The notes below the pieces were generated by a model. The model did no database searches. It saw nothing but the letters and a program-made list of their open reading frames with translations, and was not told the DNA's origin. Shown here one piece after another: positions 31,871 to 41,885 of a stretch of DNA of 64,000 bases. Numbering within the stretch: position 1 is the stretch's first letter; each line of letters opens with the position of its first letter. The DNA comes from Sediminihaliea albiluteola (GTDB lineage: Bacteria; Pseudomonadota; Gammaproteobacteria; Pseudomonadales; Halieaceae), in the NCBI RefSeq assembly GCF_014077625.1, contig NZ_JACFXU010000013.1:806001-870000 (forward strand). The letters run 5' to 3'. The position numbers and the translations under genes are program-made.

Positions 31871-34800
31871 TTAACTGGCGGCCAGTTCCGCCGCTTCTTC
31901 CACATTTACTGTGACCAGCCGCGAGACGCCTGGTTCATGCATCGTAACGCCTAGTAGCTGATCCGCTAGTTCCATGGATATTTTGTTGTGTGTGATGTAA
32001 ATGAACTGCACCTTATCGGACATCTCTTTTACCATCCGCGCATAGCGCCCTACGTTGGCGTCATCAAGCGGCGCATCAACCTCATCGAGCATACAGAACG
32101 GCGCTGGGTTGAGCTGGAAAATAGAGAATACTAGGGCGATTGCTGTCAGCGCTTTTTCGCCACCAGAGAGCAGATGAATGGTGCTATTTTTCTTGCCAGG
32201 CGGTCGCGCCATAATGGAAATACCGGTATCGAGCAAATCATCACCGGTCATTTCTAAATAAGCGCTACCACCACCAAAGACCCGCGGGAACAGTTCCTGC
32301 AAGCCACTGTTGACCTGCTCGAAGGTATCGCGGAAACGGCTGCGAGTCTCTTTGTCGATCTTGCGTATGGCCGCTTCCAAGGTTTTCAAAGCGGTTTCTA
32401 GATCCTCATTCTGAGCATCTAAATAATGTTTGCGCTCGGACTGCAAACTGTACTCATCGATTGCTGCCAAGTTGATTGGGCCCAGCCGGGTAATACGACT
32501 GGCAACCCGCTCTAAGGAGCGCTGCCACTCGGCCTCGTTAGCACCCTCGGGCATGGTCTCAAGTACTTGTTGTACATCGTACTCGCCCTCAGCCAGTTGG
32601 CGCTGTAAGTTCTCACGCTGAACTTGGGTGCCCTGATTGCTCAGTCGCAGCTGTTCTAATTCACTGCGCAAGCTTTGTGCGCGCTGTTCGATAGCCGCGC
32701 GCTGCTGCTCCGATTGACGCAGCTGATGCTCGACCTCTGACACCGCTTGGCGGGCCTCAGTCAATTGTCCTTCAGCCTCTAGACGCAGCTCTAGCTGTGT
32801 TTCCAGCTCCATCTGCAAGCTATCCAGAGGATTATCATTTTCCGACAGCGTGCTCTGTAAACTTGCCCGGCGCTCTTGCAGTTGCTGGACCTGGCCCTGG
32901 GTGCGCTCAATGGTCTGACGCATCGCGTTCAGTTGCGTGTTCAGCGACTGGTGCCGCATCGCCGCTTGCTGTGCGGCATCTCTGTCGTGCCGCGCTTTTT
33001 GGCGCACCGAGTCGAGTTCGCCACGCAGCTCATCCCGCTTGACCAGCAGGGTTTCGCGCTGCTGGGAATCGGCTTCCATAGACTCGATCGCTGCCGAGAG
33101 TATGTGCCGCGCTTCAGCAATGTTTTCTTGCTCCAAGGCAAACTGCTGCTGCGCTTCATTAATTTCAGCCTCAAGGCGCTCACGGCGAGCGTTAATCTGT
33201 TCCACCCTGGCGCGGTGGGCAGATAACTTGGCGCTGTAATCAGCGTGCAAACGCGTGGCCGCCTGCAGGTCTCGCTGCTGTTGCTGGCGCCGCTCTTCAT
33301 ACTCACCATTGCGCGCTTTGACTGCGGCGAGCTCCGCTTCAAGTTCTTCTACTTGAGCCTGTTGGCTATCGATGCTGGCAGCGAGTGTCTCCAGCTCCTG
33401 CTGTCGCTGTATTACTCCGCCCTGCTCGCCAGCCACTCGGCTAACCCGCAGCCAATTAGCACCGAGCCAGATACCTTCGGGGGTAACCACTGATTCGCCA
33501 GGGGCGAGACTGTTGCGCAAAGCCAGTGCGGCGATTAAATCGTCGGCAATTTTAACCCCAGCCAAGAGCTGAGAAGCCTGTCCGCGATCGCGGACTTTGG
33601 ACAGCAAATACTCATCGCCAAGCTGCGCCGGCTGAGCGCCTTGAACCAGTGCCAACTGCCCTTTTTCAAGACGCTCTACGCTATCGCCAAAAGCCGCGAT
33701 ATCGTCAACGCAGACCGCCTGCAAGTAGTCGCCCAGTACGGTTTCAACCGCCAATTGCCAAGGCTGCTCGACCTCGAGCTGCTCCAGCAGACGCGGCTTA
33801 TCGCCTAAGTCTGCGGCAGCGAGCCAATCGCTGACCGCTTGATCGCTGTCTTCTTTAGCAGCCTGCTGCAAGGCTTCTAAGGATGCCTGACGGCCGCGAG
33901 CCTGCTGCAGATTGGAGCGCAAGTCATTGAGCTGTCCCGCGAGTTCATCGCCGCGATCGCGGCTGGCGCGCAGATCATCAGCCAAAGTGTCGGCCTGCTG
34001 CTCGTGCTCGGCCATGACCATCTCGGTCTCGGCTAACTGTTCAGTGAGGCTTTCAATATCTTCATCGACCGGCTCAGCGCTTAAACCCTGCCGTTCTTGA
34101 TCTAATTGGCTAATGCGTTTTTGCTGGCGCTGTACGGCCTGCTCTAAGTGCTGGATACGAGATTGCTGCACTTCCACTTGTTGGCGCGGCTCGGCGGCAT
34201 GTTGGTTAAATTCATCCCAGCGCTGCTGCCAATCAAGCATCGCTTCTTCGGCGGCCATCAGGGCTTCCGAGGAGCTCTCTTCGACCGCCTGCAGCATCTC
34301 AAGGTCTGGCGCAATACCCTCTAGCTCAAGCTCCCAAGCTTCTAACTGCTGCCGATCGTTATTTAGGTGGCGCTCTGACTCTTCCAGACTGGCATTGGTT
34401 TGAGCCAAATCTTGATTGAGCTGCTGGCCGCGCTCTGTTTGATGCTTAATAGTCTGTTCAATGCGCGCAACTTCAGCGCCCAACGAGTAAAAGGTGCCCT
34501 GAACCTGATTAAAAGCGTCGTTGCGGTCGCTGTGCTCAACGCGATATTGCTCGATGGCGGTATCGACCTGCTGGTGTTCGGCTAAGACCGACTCCAGCTT
34601 GACCTCCAGCTCGCTAATACTCAGGCTGCGAGCTCTGACTTGCTGGTCTAAGTCTTGCCACTGCAGAGCCTGCAGCTGGGCTTTCAGCTGACGCTCTTCT
34701 TCTTTGTACTCACCGTACTTAAGCGCCGACTGGGCCTGGCGCTCTAGGTGCTGCAACTGGCGACCAAGCTCGTCGCGCAAATCGGTCAAACGCTCGAGGT

Positions 34801-35368
34801 TTTCCAAGGTGCGGCGCATGCGACTTTCTGTTTCTTTGCGGCGCTCCTTATATTTGGAGATGCCCGCCGCTTCCTCGATGAACACCCGCAGTTCTTCCGG
34901 CTTAGATTCAATTAGCCGCGAAATCATGCCCTGCTCAATAATGGCATAGGAGCGCGGCCCAAGGCCGGTACCGAGGAATATATCTGTGATGTCGCGGCGG
35001 CGACAGCGAGTGCCGTTGAGGTAATACTCAGATTGTGCAGCGCGGGTGACCACCCGGCGGATAGAAATTTCGGCGTAGCTGGCGTACTCACCGCCGACCC
35101 CGCCATCGCTGTTATCAAAGACCAGCTCGATGGAGGCTTGACCGACCGGTTGACGACTGACTGAGCCATTAAAAATGACGTCGGTCATGGATTCGCCGCG
35201 CAAGTTTTTGGCGGAGCTCTCACCCATCACCCAGCGCACGGCATCGATCACATTGGATTTGCCGCAGCCATTGGGGCCAACCACCGCACACATATTGCTG
35301 GGGAAGCTGACTGTGGTCGGATCCACAAAGGACTTGAAACCCGCCAACTTGATAGACTTTAGTCTCAT
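31871..35368 (-). CDS. smc: chromosome segregation protein SMC
   Basis: SMC is the ATPase arm of the bacterial condensin that organises the chromosome. The 1165-residue protein has Walker A GPNGCGKSNVIDAV near residue 32 and about 330 residues of coiled coil. The hinge lies around 510-650, followed by a second long coiled coil. The C-terminal head has the signature LSGGEKALTAIALVF and Walker B FCMLDEVDAPLDD. The ATG at 35368 follows a sigma-70-like promoter and an inverted repeat. ScpA and ScpB genes are not in the window. Presence of Smc rather than MukB argues against the Enterobacterales. Confidence 0.97.
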   Translation of the reverse strand: MRLKSIKLAGFKSFVDPTTVSFPSNMCAVVGPNGCGKSNVIDAVRWVMGESSAKNLRGESMTDVIFNGSVSRQPVGQASIELVFDNSDGGVGGEYASYAEISIRRVVTRAAQSEYYLNGTRCRRRDITDIFLGTGLGPRSYAIIEQGMISRLIESKPEELRVFIEEAAGISKYKERRKETESRMRRTLENLERLTDLRDELGRQLQHLERQAQSALKYGEYKEEERQLKAQLQALQWQDLDQQVRARSLSISELEVKLESVLAEHQQVDTAIEQYRVEHSDRNDAFNQVQGTFYSLGAEVARIEQTIKHQTERGQQLNQDLAQTNASLEESERHLNNDRQQLEAWELELEGIAPDLEMLQAVEESSSEALMAAEEAMLDWQQRWDEFNQHAAEPRQQVEVQQSRIQHLEQAVQRQQKRISQLDQERQGLSAEPVDEDIESLTEQLAETEMVMAEHEQQADTLADDLRASRDRGDELAGQLNDLRSNLQQARGRQASLEALQQAAKEDSDQAVSDWLAAADLGDKPRLLEQLEVEQPWQLAVETVLGDYLQAVCVDDIAAFGDSVERLEKGQLALVQGAQPAQLGDEYLLSKVRDRGQASQLLAGVKIADDLIAALALRNSLAPGESVVTPEGIWLGANWLRVSRVAGEQGGVIQRQQELETLAASIDSQQAQVEELEAELAAVKARNGEYEERRQQQQRDLQAATRLHADYSAKLSAHRARVEQINARRERLEAEINEAQQQFALEQENIAEARHILSAAIESMEADSQQRETLLVKRDELRGELDSVRQKARHDRDAAQQAAMRHQSLNTQLNAMRQTIERTQGQVQQLQERRASLQSTLSENDNPLDSLQMELETQLELRLEAEGQLTEARQAVSEVEHQLRQSEQQRAAIEQRAQSLRSELEQLRLSNQGTQVQRENLQRQLAEGEYDVQQVLETMPEGANEAEWQRSLERVASRITRLGPINLAAIDEYSLQSERKHYLDAQNEDLETALKTLEAAIRKIDKETRSRFRDTFEQVNSGLQELFPRVFGGGSAYLEMTGDDLLDTGISIMARPPGKKNSTIHLLSGGEKALTAIALVFSIFQLNPAPFCMLDEVDAPLDDANVGRYARMVKEMSDKVQFIYITHNKISMELADQLLGVTMHEPGVSRLVTVNVEEAAELAAS

Positions 35369-35401
35369 AAAACCTTAAGTAACATTCGTACCCTGTTGTT
35401 T

Positions 35402-35431
35402 TTTATAGACTTACTCCGATGCGACGGGCAA
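35402..35431 (-). promoter_or_regulatory. candidate promoter of smc
   Basis: On the minus strand TTGCCC (35431-35426), an 18-nt spacer and TATAAA (35407-35402) lie about 35 nt upstream of the smc ATG. The -10 box is good and the -35 moderate. Confidence 0.5.
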
Positions 35432-35448
35432 TCATCAGCAAGCTCGGA

Positions 35449-35464
35449 ACACTATATTTAGTGT
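35449..35464. promoter_or_regulatory. perfect inverted repeat upstream of smc
   Basis: ACACTA-TATT-TAGTGT forms a 6-bp perfect inverted repeat with a 4-bp centre. It sits roughly 55-70 bp upstream of the predicted smc transcription start and about 50 bp past the ccmI stop. The form suits a dimeric DNA-binding protein. I know of no named regulator with this site. Confidence 0.4.
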
Positions 35465-35512
35465 ATCCAACTTCATCCAGCAACACTATGCCTGCGGGCT
35501 AAAAAGCCGCCT

Positions 35513-36724
35513 TTAGCCCTCACGGGGAGTTAGGCGTATCTCTACTGGCTCGCCATCCACTGAGGGCTGCAAAGGCCCCGCCTGGCCCAGCCAAGTAGCG
35601 TTGGCCTCTCCGGGCTGTCCCGTGGGGGAGACTTGCACCACCACCACTAGGGACTCGCTCTCTGATAATTTCTGACCAGCCATAGAGTTGCTGTCGTCTA
35701 AACGCAGAGTCAGAGGCAGCTGAGCTGCTCGTAAACGCTGCACTGCAATCGGCATGCGACTACTACTATCGGCGCTGCGCGCCAATACAAAGACCGTGTC
35801 ATTGGCTGCTAGCACAGCATCCTGGGGCAAGCTCAGCCTAACAGTCACGCCAAGGCCCGCAGGCTGTGTTTCATCACTGCCAGCCTCAGCGCTGGCAGCC
35901 AGGGCCGGGGCCTCACCCAACTGTGCACGGGCTTCGTTAATGACTTCGCTAATCATGCGCTCGCTCTCGGAACCGGGTTGCTCCATCACGCGCAAGCGCT
36001 CCCAGTACTGTATCGCTGCGCGATATTGGCCGCGCTCGAAAGAGACCATACCCAAGAGTCCTAAAGCGGTGCGCTGATGCGGATTAAGGGCCAGTGATTG
36101 TTCAGCCATATGCTGGGCCTGGGCATCCAATACTCGCCCCGCGGCTAGATAACTGGCCTGAGCCGCATAAGCGAGGGCATAGGCGTCGCCTGGGGCCGCT
36201 TCCGCTAAAGCGCTGTAAGTCTCAGCAGCACGGCTGTAATCTTCCTGGCCCATATAAAAGCGGCCCAGCAAAGCGCGATAGTGCAGGTTGTCGGGACGCT
36301 GCTGCGAACGCTTCTCCATCGCCCCCATCAGTGAGTAGACTTCGCTAGCTGAGGCATTCTGATCCAGCTGCGCTATACGCTGATTTAACAACACATCGCT
36401 GGCCGCGCCGAGCTTGTAGTAGAGCGCGGCAGAAGCCACTGCCACCAGCGGCAATAAGAGCCAAGTAGGAAAACTCCCTGTGGCCTGTCCCGGCAGCTCG
36501 CCGGCAGGCTTGCTAGCCTGCTCATCTTCCAGCAAGCGCAGCTGGGCATCGCGCTGTAACTCATCACTGTCAGTGGCGCTGAGCTCTTCTTTGCGCAGGT
36601 GGTACCAATCGAGGTTGGCGCGCTCTAACTCGGCGGCATCATTACCACGCCGGCGGCGGGGAAACAGATAAAACAGGCCGCTAAATATAATCAAGCCGGC
36701 ACAAGCCAGCATAAAAGTGGTCAA
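35513..36724 (-). CDS. ccmI: cytochrome c maturation protein CcmI
   Basis: CcmI is a membrane-anchored TPR chaperone that presents apocytochrome c to the heme ligation machinery. The 403-residue protein has an N-terminal membrane helix (LACAGLIIFSGLFYLF) and a charged segment with DWYHLRKEEL. A second helix near residue 90 (PTWLLLPLVAVASAALY) is followed by TPR-like repeats at about 130-250 and a beta-rich C-terminal domain. The start is a TTG at 36724 overlapping the ccmH stop, with GGGAG 8 nt upstream; the ATG at 36712 has none. It is the last gene of the ccm operon. Confidence 0.92.
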   Translation of the reverse strand: MTTFMLACAGLIIFSGLFYLFPRRRRGNDAAELERANLDWYHLRKEELSATDSDELQRDAQLRLLEDEQASKPAGELPGQATGSFPTWLLLPLVAVASAALYYKLGAASDVLLNQRIAQLDQNASASEVYSLMGAMEKRSQQRPDNLHYRALLGRFYMGQEDYSRAAETYSALAEAAPGDAYALAYAAQASYLAAGRVLDAQAQHMAEQSLALNPHQRTALGLLGMVSFERGQYRAAIQYWERLRVMEQPGSESERMISEVINEARAQLGEAPALAASAEAGSDETQPAGLGVTVRLSLPQDAVLAANDTVFVLARSADSSSRMPIAVQRLRAAQLPLTLRLDDSNSMAGQKLSESESLVVVVQVSPTGQPGEANATWLGQAGPLQPSVDGEPVEIRLTPREG

Positions 36725-37182
36725 GCGTCTCTCTCCCGAGCCAAGAGTTCATCTAATTGTTTCTGCTCATCGCTGCTGAGCGTTTGCTGCTCATCATTGC
36801 TGCGCCGCGAGCGCAGTACGCTAAAGGCTAGCGCCAAAGCGAGGGCCAAGAGCAGCAAAGGAGCTGCCCACAACACTATAGTCACCCCGCTCATCGCCGG
36901 ACGGTAGCGCACAAACTCGCCGTAGCGAGCGACCATATAGTCCAGAATCTCGGCATCGCTGGCACCGGCTTCCAACTGCTGATACAGCTGCTTACGTAAA
37001 TCCTGAGAAATCGGTGCATTAGAGTCAGCGATGTTTTGGTTTTGACACTTTGGACAGCGCAATTCCTGACTCAGTAGGTGATAGCGCTGCTCCAGCTCGC
37101 TAGAACTAAATTCATAGGTTTCGATCACTGCCCCAGCTGAAAAGCTCAGCACTAGCAACAGCAAAGCTGCAAGGTAGTTCAT
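36721..37182 (-). CDS. ccmH: cytochrome c maturation protein CcmH
   Basis: CcmH is the thiol oxidoreductase subunit that keeps apocytochrome heme-binding cysteines reduced. The 153-residue protein has a signal or anchor at the N-terminus and the redox pair in LRCPKCQNQNIADSNAP near residue 43. After EILDYMVARYGEFVRY comes a membrane helix near residue 105. The ATG at 37182 overlaps the ccmG stop by one base (TGATG), with GGAGA 6 nt upstream. A GTG at 37185 is the alternative. It is the short CcmH (CcmL) type, with CcmI as a separate protein. Confidence 0.95.
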   Translation of the reverse strand: MNYLAALLLLVLSFSAGAVIETYEFSSSELEQRYHLLSQELRCPKCQNQNIADSNAPISQDLRKQLYQQLEAGASDAEILDYMVARYGEFVRYRPAMSGVTIVLWAAPLLLLALALALAFSVLRSRRSNDEQQTLSSDEQKQLDELLARERDA

Positions 37183-37742
37183 CACAGGTCTCCAGCCAGC
37201 GCGGCTGCGTCGTACTCGCCACCCAGCTCAGTGTAAAGAGGGGCCAGGACGCCACGCCAAACTCGCTCATCAACAACCCCCACATGGCGGTAGCGGATGA
37301 CACCTTCAGCATCCACCACGTAGGTTTCCGGCGCCCCGTAGACACCTAAATCCAAGCCGAGCCGCCCCTCACTATCGAGAATATTGAGTTGATAGGGGTC
37401 GCCCAAATCCTGCAGCCAACGCCGCGCGGCTTGGGGATCATCTTTGTAGTTAAGTCCGACAATATTCACCCCGGCTTTCGCCAGCTTGTCCAAATAGGGG
37501 TGCTCAACGCGGCAGGAGATGCACCAGGTGGCCCAGACATTGACCAGTGATACCTGCCCCTGCAAGAGATCATTGCCCAGCTCGCCTTCGCGCTGCAGAG
37601 CGGGCAAGTCAAAAGCGGGAAAAGGCCGGTCGATCAATGCTGAAGGCATGGCGTTTGGGTCCAGCGACAGACCGCGAAACAAAAACAGAGCCAGCAGTAC
37701 AAAGAGAATCAGCGGCAAAAATAATTTAAGCCTGGGCGCCAC
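37182..37742 (-). CDS. ccmG: thiol:disulfide interchange protein CcmG (DsbE)
   Basis: CcmG is a membrane-anchored periplasmic thioredoxin that passes reducing power to CcmH and apocytochrome c. The 186-residue protein has one N-terminal membrane helix (LFLPLILFVLLALFLF). A thioredoxin fold follows, with WATWCISCRVEHPYL as active site near residue 78 and the cis-proline region YGAPETYVVD. The CISC dipeptide is a small change from the usual CPSC or CVSC. The start is a GTG at 37742 with GGAG 6 nt upstream, inside the last 17 bp of ccmF. Confidence 0.95.
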   Translation of the reverse strand: MAPRLKLFLPLILFVLLALFLFRGLSLDPNAMPSALIDRPFPAFDLPALQREGELGNDLLQGQVSLVNVWATWCISCRVEHPYLDKLAKAGVNIVGLNYKDDPQAARRWLQDLGDPYQLNILDSEGRLGLDLGVYGAPETYVVDAEGVIRYRHVGVVDERVWRGVLAPLYTELGGEYDAAALAGDL

Positions 37743-39711
37743 GAGCAGCTCCTGTATTTAAGGTTTCACGGGCTAAACTACGCTGTCTGCGGTAGCGCTT
37801 ATCCACTACCGTGGCAAAACCACCCAGTGCCATAAAGATGGCTCCCAGCCACATCCAGCGGACCATCGGCTTGTAGTGCAAACGTATTGCCCAAGCGCCC
37901 TGCTCACCTACCGGCTCGCCCATCGCCACATAGAGGTCACGGAACAAGCCATCATCAATGGCCGCCTCGGTCATAATCGATCCGGAAGCTAAATAACGTC
38001 GTTTTTGCGGCGCCAAACGGGCGACTTCCACGCCCTCTCGGCTAACCACAAAACGCGCCTCATCGGCGACGTAGTTCGGGCCCTGCACGCCTTGCACTTC
38101 AATAAACTCAAAGCGATATCCGGCCAGGCTCTCACTTTGGCCCGGCTCCATCTTCAAGTCGCGCTCAATACTGTATTGACTGGTTGCAACAACGCCGATG
38201 ACACAGGCGGCAAAACCCAAGTGCCCCATGACCATGCCCCAGTAACTAGCGGGCGTGCGGCGCAGGCCGCGCCACAGGCTCGGCGCTGAACGCAGCCGCT
38301 GCCAGACATCGCGCAGCATGCCCATAAATAGCCAGCCCGCCAGCACCAAGGCCAAAGCGACCCATAAATTATAGTCAGCGTGCAGTAGAGGCAGGGTCAG
38401 ACCACAGGCCAGAGCAGCCAGGCCAGGCAGCAGCAGTTCGGCCTTCCAGCGCGTGGCGCTATCGCGCTTCCAGCGCGACACCGGACCGATGCCCATAAAA
38501 GGAATCAACAATGCCATTAAGGGTACAAATACCGCATTAAAATAGGGCGGGCCCACGGAGTACTTGCCCTGCCCTAAGGCATCCATCAGCAGTGGGAACA
38601 AGGTGCCAAACAACACTGTTAAGGTGGCGACTAAAAACACCACGTTGTTGACTAACAACAGGGTTTCGCGAGACAGCCAAGAGAAGGTCACACGGCTATT
38701 CACCGCCGGTGCACGCAGGGCGTAAAGCACCAGCGAGCCACCCACAACCAGCCCTAAGAACACTAGGATAAACAAGCCCCGCTCCGGGTCTGTGGCGAAG
38801 GCGTGCACCGAGGTCAGCACCCCCGAACGCACCAAGAAGGTGCCCAGCAAACTCAAAGAGAAGGCAAAAATCGCCAGCAGAACGGTCCAGCTTTTAAATA
38901 AGCCGCGCTTCTCCGTGACCGCCAGCGAGTGCAGTAGCGCGGTGCCGGCCAACCATGGCATGAAAGAGGCGTTTTCTACGGGGTCCCAGAACCACCAGCC
39001 GCCCCAGCCTAGCTCATAGTAAGCCCACCAGCTGCCCAGCATGATGCCCAAGGTCAAAAAGGCCCAGGCCACATTAGTCCAGGGTCGCGACCAGCGCGCC
39101 CAAGAAGCATCTAGGCGGCCGCCCAAGAGTGCCGCGATAGCGAAGGCAAAAGCCACCGAGAAACCCACGTAGCCCATGTAGAGCAAGGGCGGATGAATGA
39201 TCAGCCCGGGGTCCTGCAGCAGCGGGTTAAGGTCTCGACCGTCCGCTGGCGTACCGGGCAAGAGTCGCGCAAAGGGGTTGGAGGTAAATAGGGAGAAGGA
39301 CAAAAAGCCCACCGCCACAAAACCCATTACCGAGAGCACCCGCGCCAGCACCAAGAGCGGCAACTGCACACTAAATGTCGCCACTGCAGCGGTCCAAAAA
39401 GCCAGAATCAGGATCCACAGCAGCAGTGAGCCCTCGTGGTTGCCCCATACCGCGGAAAACTTATACCACATCGGCAAGAGGCTATTGCTGTTGTTAGCCA
39501 CCACCTCGACCGAGAAATCATCCTGCAAGAAAGCCGTCGCAAGACAGGCAAAACTGATGCCAGAAAACACCAGCAAACCCATCGACAAGCCCGGAGCCAA
39601 GGCCATGGCGGCACTGTTGTGGCGCCATGCCCCCCAGAGTGGAATAACGGTCAGCAAGACCGCCAGACACAGGGCGATGATGAGCGAGAAATGGCCAAAT
39701 TCAGCAATCAT
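37726..39711 (-). CDS. ccmF: heme lyase subunit CcmF
   Basis: CcmF is the large membrane core of the heme ligation complex. The 661-residue protein has about 15 hydrophobic helices and the tryptophan-rich motif [19 protein letters not shown] near residue 240. Histidines before and after the motif ([10 protein letters not shown] region and [10 protein letters not shown]) are expected heme ligands. A large periplasmic domain lies between the last helices. Its ATG overlaps the ccmE stop by 4 bp and its end overlaps ccmG by 17 bp. Confidence 0.97.
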   Translation of the reverse strand: MIAEFGHFSLIIALCLAVLLTVIPLWGAWRHNSAAMALAPGLSMGLLVFSGISFACLATAFLQDDFSVEVVANNSNSLLPMWYKFSAVWGNHEGSLLLWILILAFWTAAVATFSVQLPLLVLARVLSVMGFVAVGFLSFSLFTSNPFARLLPGTPADGRDLNPLLQDPGLIIHPPLLYMGYVGFSVAFAFAIAALLGGRLDASWARWSRPWTNVAWAFLTLGIMLGSWWAYYELGWGGWWFWDPVENASFMPWLAGTALLHSLAVTEKRGLFKSWTVLLAIFAFSLSLLGTFLVRSGVLTSVHAFATDPERGLFILVFLGLVVGGSLVLYALRAPAVNSRVTFSWLSRETLLLVNNVVFLVATLTVLFGTLFPLLMDALGQGKYSVGPPYFNAVFVPLMALLIPFMGIGPVSRWKRDSATRWKAELLLPGLAALACGLTLPLLHADYNLWVALALVLAGWLFMGMLRDVWQRLRSAPSLWRGLRRTPASYWGMVMGHLGFAACVIGVVATSQYSIERDLKMEPGQSESLAGYRFEFIEVQGVQGPNYVADEARFVVSREGVEVARLAPQKRRYLASGSIMTEAAIDDGLFRDLYVAMGEPVGEQGAWAIRLHYKPMVRWMWLGAIFMALGGFATVVDKRYRRQRSLARETLNTGAARGAQA

Positions 39712-40166
39712 TGCTTGGCCTCTTCAGCTTGTGCTGCGGCCGCTTTTGAGGCTTCCAGAGCATCGGCCACCTCAGGCGGCATATAGTTTTCATCGTGCTT
39801 AGCCAGTACTTCGGTGGCATGTAAGACACCCTGCTCATCGAGCACACCGGCCGCCACGGCGCCCTGCCCCTCATCAAACAGGTCAGGCAAGATGCCAGCG
39901 TAAACAATGGGCACAGTGGCCTGATTATCGGTCACCTCAAAGCGCACTTCGAGACTGTCAGGGCTGCGCTGCACGCTCCCCTCCACGACCATGCCGCCGA
40001 CCCGAATCGACTGCCCCACTGGCGCTTTGCCAGAGAGCACCTCAACGGGCGGGAAAAATAGGTTGATATTGCCACGCAATGCGTAAGCCATTAAGCCGAC
40101 AGCAGCACTGGAAAAAAGCACCACCAGCAGCACGATAATAAGTCTTTGTTTACGAACCGGGTGCAT
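39708..40166 (-). CDS. ccmE: periplasmic heme chaperone CcmE
   Basis: CcmE holds heme covalently through a histidine and carries it to CcmF. From the ATG at 40166 it has 152 residues: a short cytoplasmic KQRLIIV segment, one membrane helix and an OB-fold domain (GGMVVEGSV). The heme-binding [10 protein letters not shown] follows, then an Ala/Glu tail. GAGAGG lies 6 nt before this ATG. The frame runs further upstream but through ccmD, so a longer protein is rejected. It overlaps ccmD by 17 bp. Confidence 0.95.
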   Translation of the reverse strand: MHPVRKQRLIIVLLVVLFSSAAVGLMAYALRGNINLFFPPVEVLSGKAPVGQSIRVGGMVVEGSVQRSPDSLEVRFEVTDNQATVPIVYAGILPDLFDEGQGAVAAGVLDEQGVLHATEVLAKHDENYMPPEVADALEASKAAAAQAEEAKQ

Positions 40167-40395
40167 CACTGCCCTCTCTACTAAGGCCACTGTTGGCCTG
40201 ACTGTGATTAGTGCCTCGGGGGGGCTGATTACTGCGCTTCCACTGTGTTGCCAGCTCACGCAGCACACGGCGCTCCTGGCGCCAAGGGCGCAGTAATAAC
40301 AGCGCTAGAACAAGCACCGAGATGCCGTAGGCTGACCACACAAATACCCCGTGGCCATCCATTGCCATAGCGGCTTGAAAACTGTCGAAATACAT
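40150..40395 (-). CDS. ccmD: heme exporter protein CcmD
   Basis: CcmD is the small subunit that helps release holo-CcmE from the CcmABC complex. The 81-residue protein begins [20 protein letters not shown], typical for CcmD. It has one membrane helix ([11 protein letters not shown]), then a basic cytoplasmic stretch and a hydrophilic tail. The ATG at 40395 overlaps the ccmC stop by one base (TAATG). The tail is somewhat longer than in E. coli. Confidence 0.92.
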   Translation of the reverse strand: MYFDSFQAAMAMDGHGVFVWSAYGISVLVLALLLLRPWRQERRVLRELATQWKRSNQPPRGTNHSQANSGLSREGSDAPGS

Positions 40396-41129
40396 TAGAG
40401 ACCCACCAATTTGCGCACCCACTTAGTGCGCGCTTCACGCTGCAAAATACCGACCCGCATATTCATCAGTAGGCAACAGGTGAACAGGGCATAAAAACTG
40501 ATGATCAACAACAGCAAAGGATACAGCATACTCGGGTCAATAGATGAGGGGCCAGTAAACTTGATTGAGGCCGGCTGGTGCAGGCTATACCACCAGTCTA
40601 CCGATTTGTAGATGATAGGGATATTGACCGTGCCAACCAAGCTCAACACAGCACAGGCCTTGCCCGCCGCCTCTTTGTTGTCGTATGCCTCGTAGAGCGC
40701 GATCACCCCAAGATACAGGAACAACAAAATCAACATAGAGGTGATCCGCGCGTCCCACACCCACCAAGTACCCCAAGTGGGCTTGCCCCAGATGGCTCCA
40801 GTGAGTAGCGCGACAAAGGTCAGTGCAGCCCCTACTGGCGCAGCGGCCCGCAGGGCAACATCGGCCATTTTCATTTTCCAGATCAGGCTGACCGCACCTG
40901 CTGTGGCCATCACATAGTAGCCCGCCAGCGCCACCACTGCCGCCGGCACATGGATATAAATAATGCGGTAGCTATTGCCTTGGCGAAAATCCGGCGCGGT
41001 AAAAAACAGTCCCCAGGTCATGCCCAGCGCAAGGCCGAGTAAAGTGAGAGGCAGCAACCAGCGCAAAATACTGCCGGAAATACGATACAACCAAGGGGGG
41101 GAACCAAGTTTATGAAAGAAGGACCACAT
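40395..41129 (-). CDS. ccmC: heme exporter protein CcmC
   Basis: CcmC positions heme for attachment to CcmE. The 244-residue protein has six hydrophobic helices and the tryptophan-rich motif WGTWWVWDARITSM near residue 120. Conserved histidines lie in IHVPAAVVALAGYY and WWYSLHQPASI. The ATG at 41129 follows a 69-bp gap from ccmB, the widest in the operon, in which I saw no terminator. Confidence 0.97.
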   Translation of the reverse strand: MWSFFHKLGSPPWLYRISGSILRWLLPLTLLGLALGMTWGLFFTAPDFRQGNSYRIIYIHVPAAVVALAGYYVMATAGAVSLIWKMKMADVALRAAAPVGAALTFVALLTGAIWGKPTWGTWWVWDARITSMLILLFLYLGVIALYEAYDNKEAAGKACAVLSLVGTVNIPIIYKSVDWWYSLHQPASIKFTGPSSIDPSMLYPLLLLIISFYALFTCCLLMNMRVGILQREARTKWVRKLVGL

Positions 41130-41198
41130 AGCGGCGGCAATTATACTCCGAGTGCGGCGCCGGACAACTCAGGCCGGCCGCCAGGGATTAGCATCACA

Positions 41199-41885
41199 TC
41201 ATGCATCGATACTGATTCGCAAACCCGCAGCCATGGCCAGCGGTGCCAGTGCCAGCGCAAAGCAGAGCATAGCAGCCAAGATCGCCAGATGCGGAGTTGC
41301 TGGTACCCCAGTAATCACCGCTTGCACCGCGGCACTACCAAAAATCAATACCGGCATATAAAAAGGCAGTATGAGCAGCGCAATAAGCATCCCACCGCGC
41401 TTCAAACCCACGGTGAGTGCGGCGCCAATGCCGCCCACCAAACTCAACACAGCAGTACCCAGCAGCAGGCTGAGTAGCAGCACGGGGATGGCCTCGGGCT
41501 GCAAGTTAAGCATCACCGCGAACAGTGGCGATAACAAAGCCAACAACAAACCGCTGACCAGCCACTGCGCGAGGACGCAGCTTAATACCGAAGTGTACAG
41601 CGGCTGCGGTGCTAACAACAGCTGCTCTAGACTGCCATCTTCAAAGTCACTGCGAAACAAGGTGTCAGCGCTGAGCAGATTAGCCAGTAGCGCGACAATC
41701 CACAATAAGCCCGGCGCAAAACTGGCCAGAGTGGCTGGCGCAGGACCCAGTCCCAGGGGAAACAATGCCACTACCATGGCAAAAAACAGCAGTGGATTGG
41801 CTATCTCCACTGGACGGCGCAGGGATAAAACCACCTGCCGCCGCAGCAAGCGCCCTGAGAATGCGAGCATACCCGGTGCCGTCAT
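41199..41885 (-). CDS. ccmB: heme exporter membrane protein CcmB
   Basis: CcmB is the membrane partner of the CcmA ATPase. The 228-residue protein has six hydrophobic segments. It begins with LLRRQVVLSLRRPVEIANPLLFF and includes FRSDFEDGSLEQLLLAP, both characteristic of the family. Its ATG overlaps the ccmA stop by 4 bp. Confidence 0.96.
   Translation of the reverse strand: MTAPGMLAFSGRLLRRQVVLSLRRPVEIANPLLFFAMVVALFPLGLGPAPATLASFAPGLLWIVALLANLLSADTLFRSDFEDGSLEQLLLAPQPLYTSVLSCVLAQWLVSGLLLALLSPLFAVMLNLQPEAIPVLLLSLLLGTAVLSLVGGIGAALTVGLKRGGMLIALLILPFYMPVLIFGSAAVQAVITGVPATPHLAILAAMLCFALALAPLAMAAGLRISIDA

Noticed and set aside
39197-39802. A 201-codon plus-strand frame opposite ccmF and ccmE.
   Set aside because: Low-complexity Ser/Lys/Arg-rich translation with no ribosome site; antisense shadow of ccmF.
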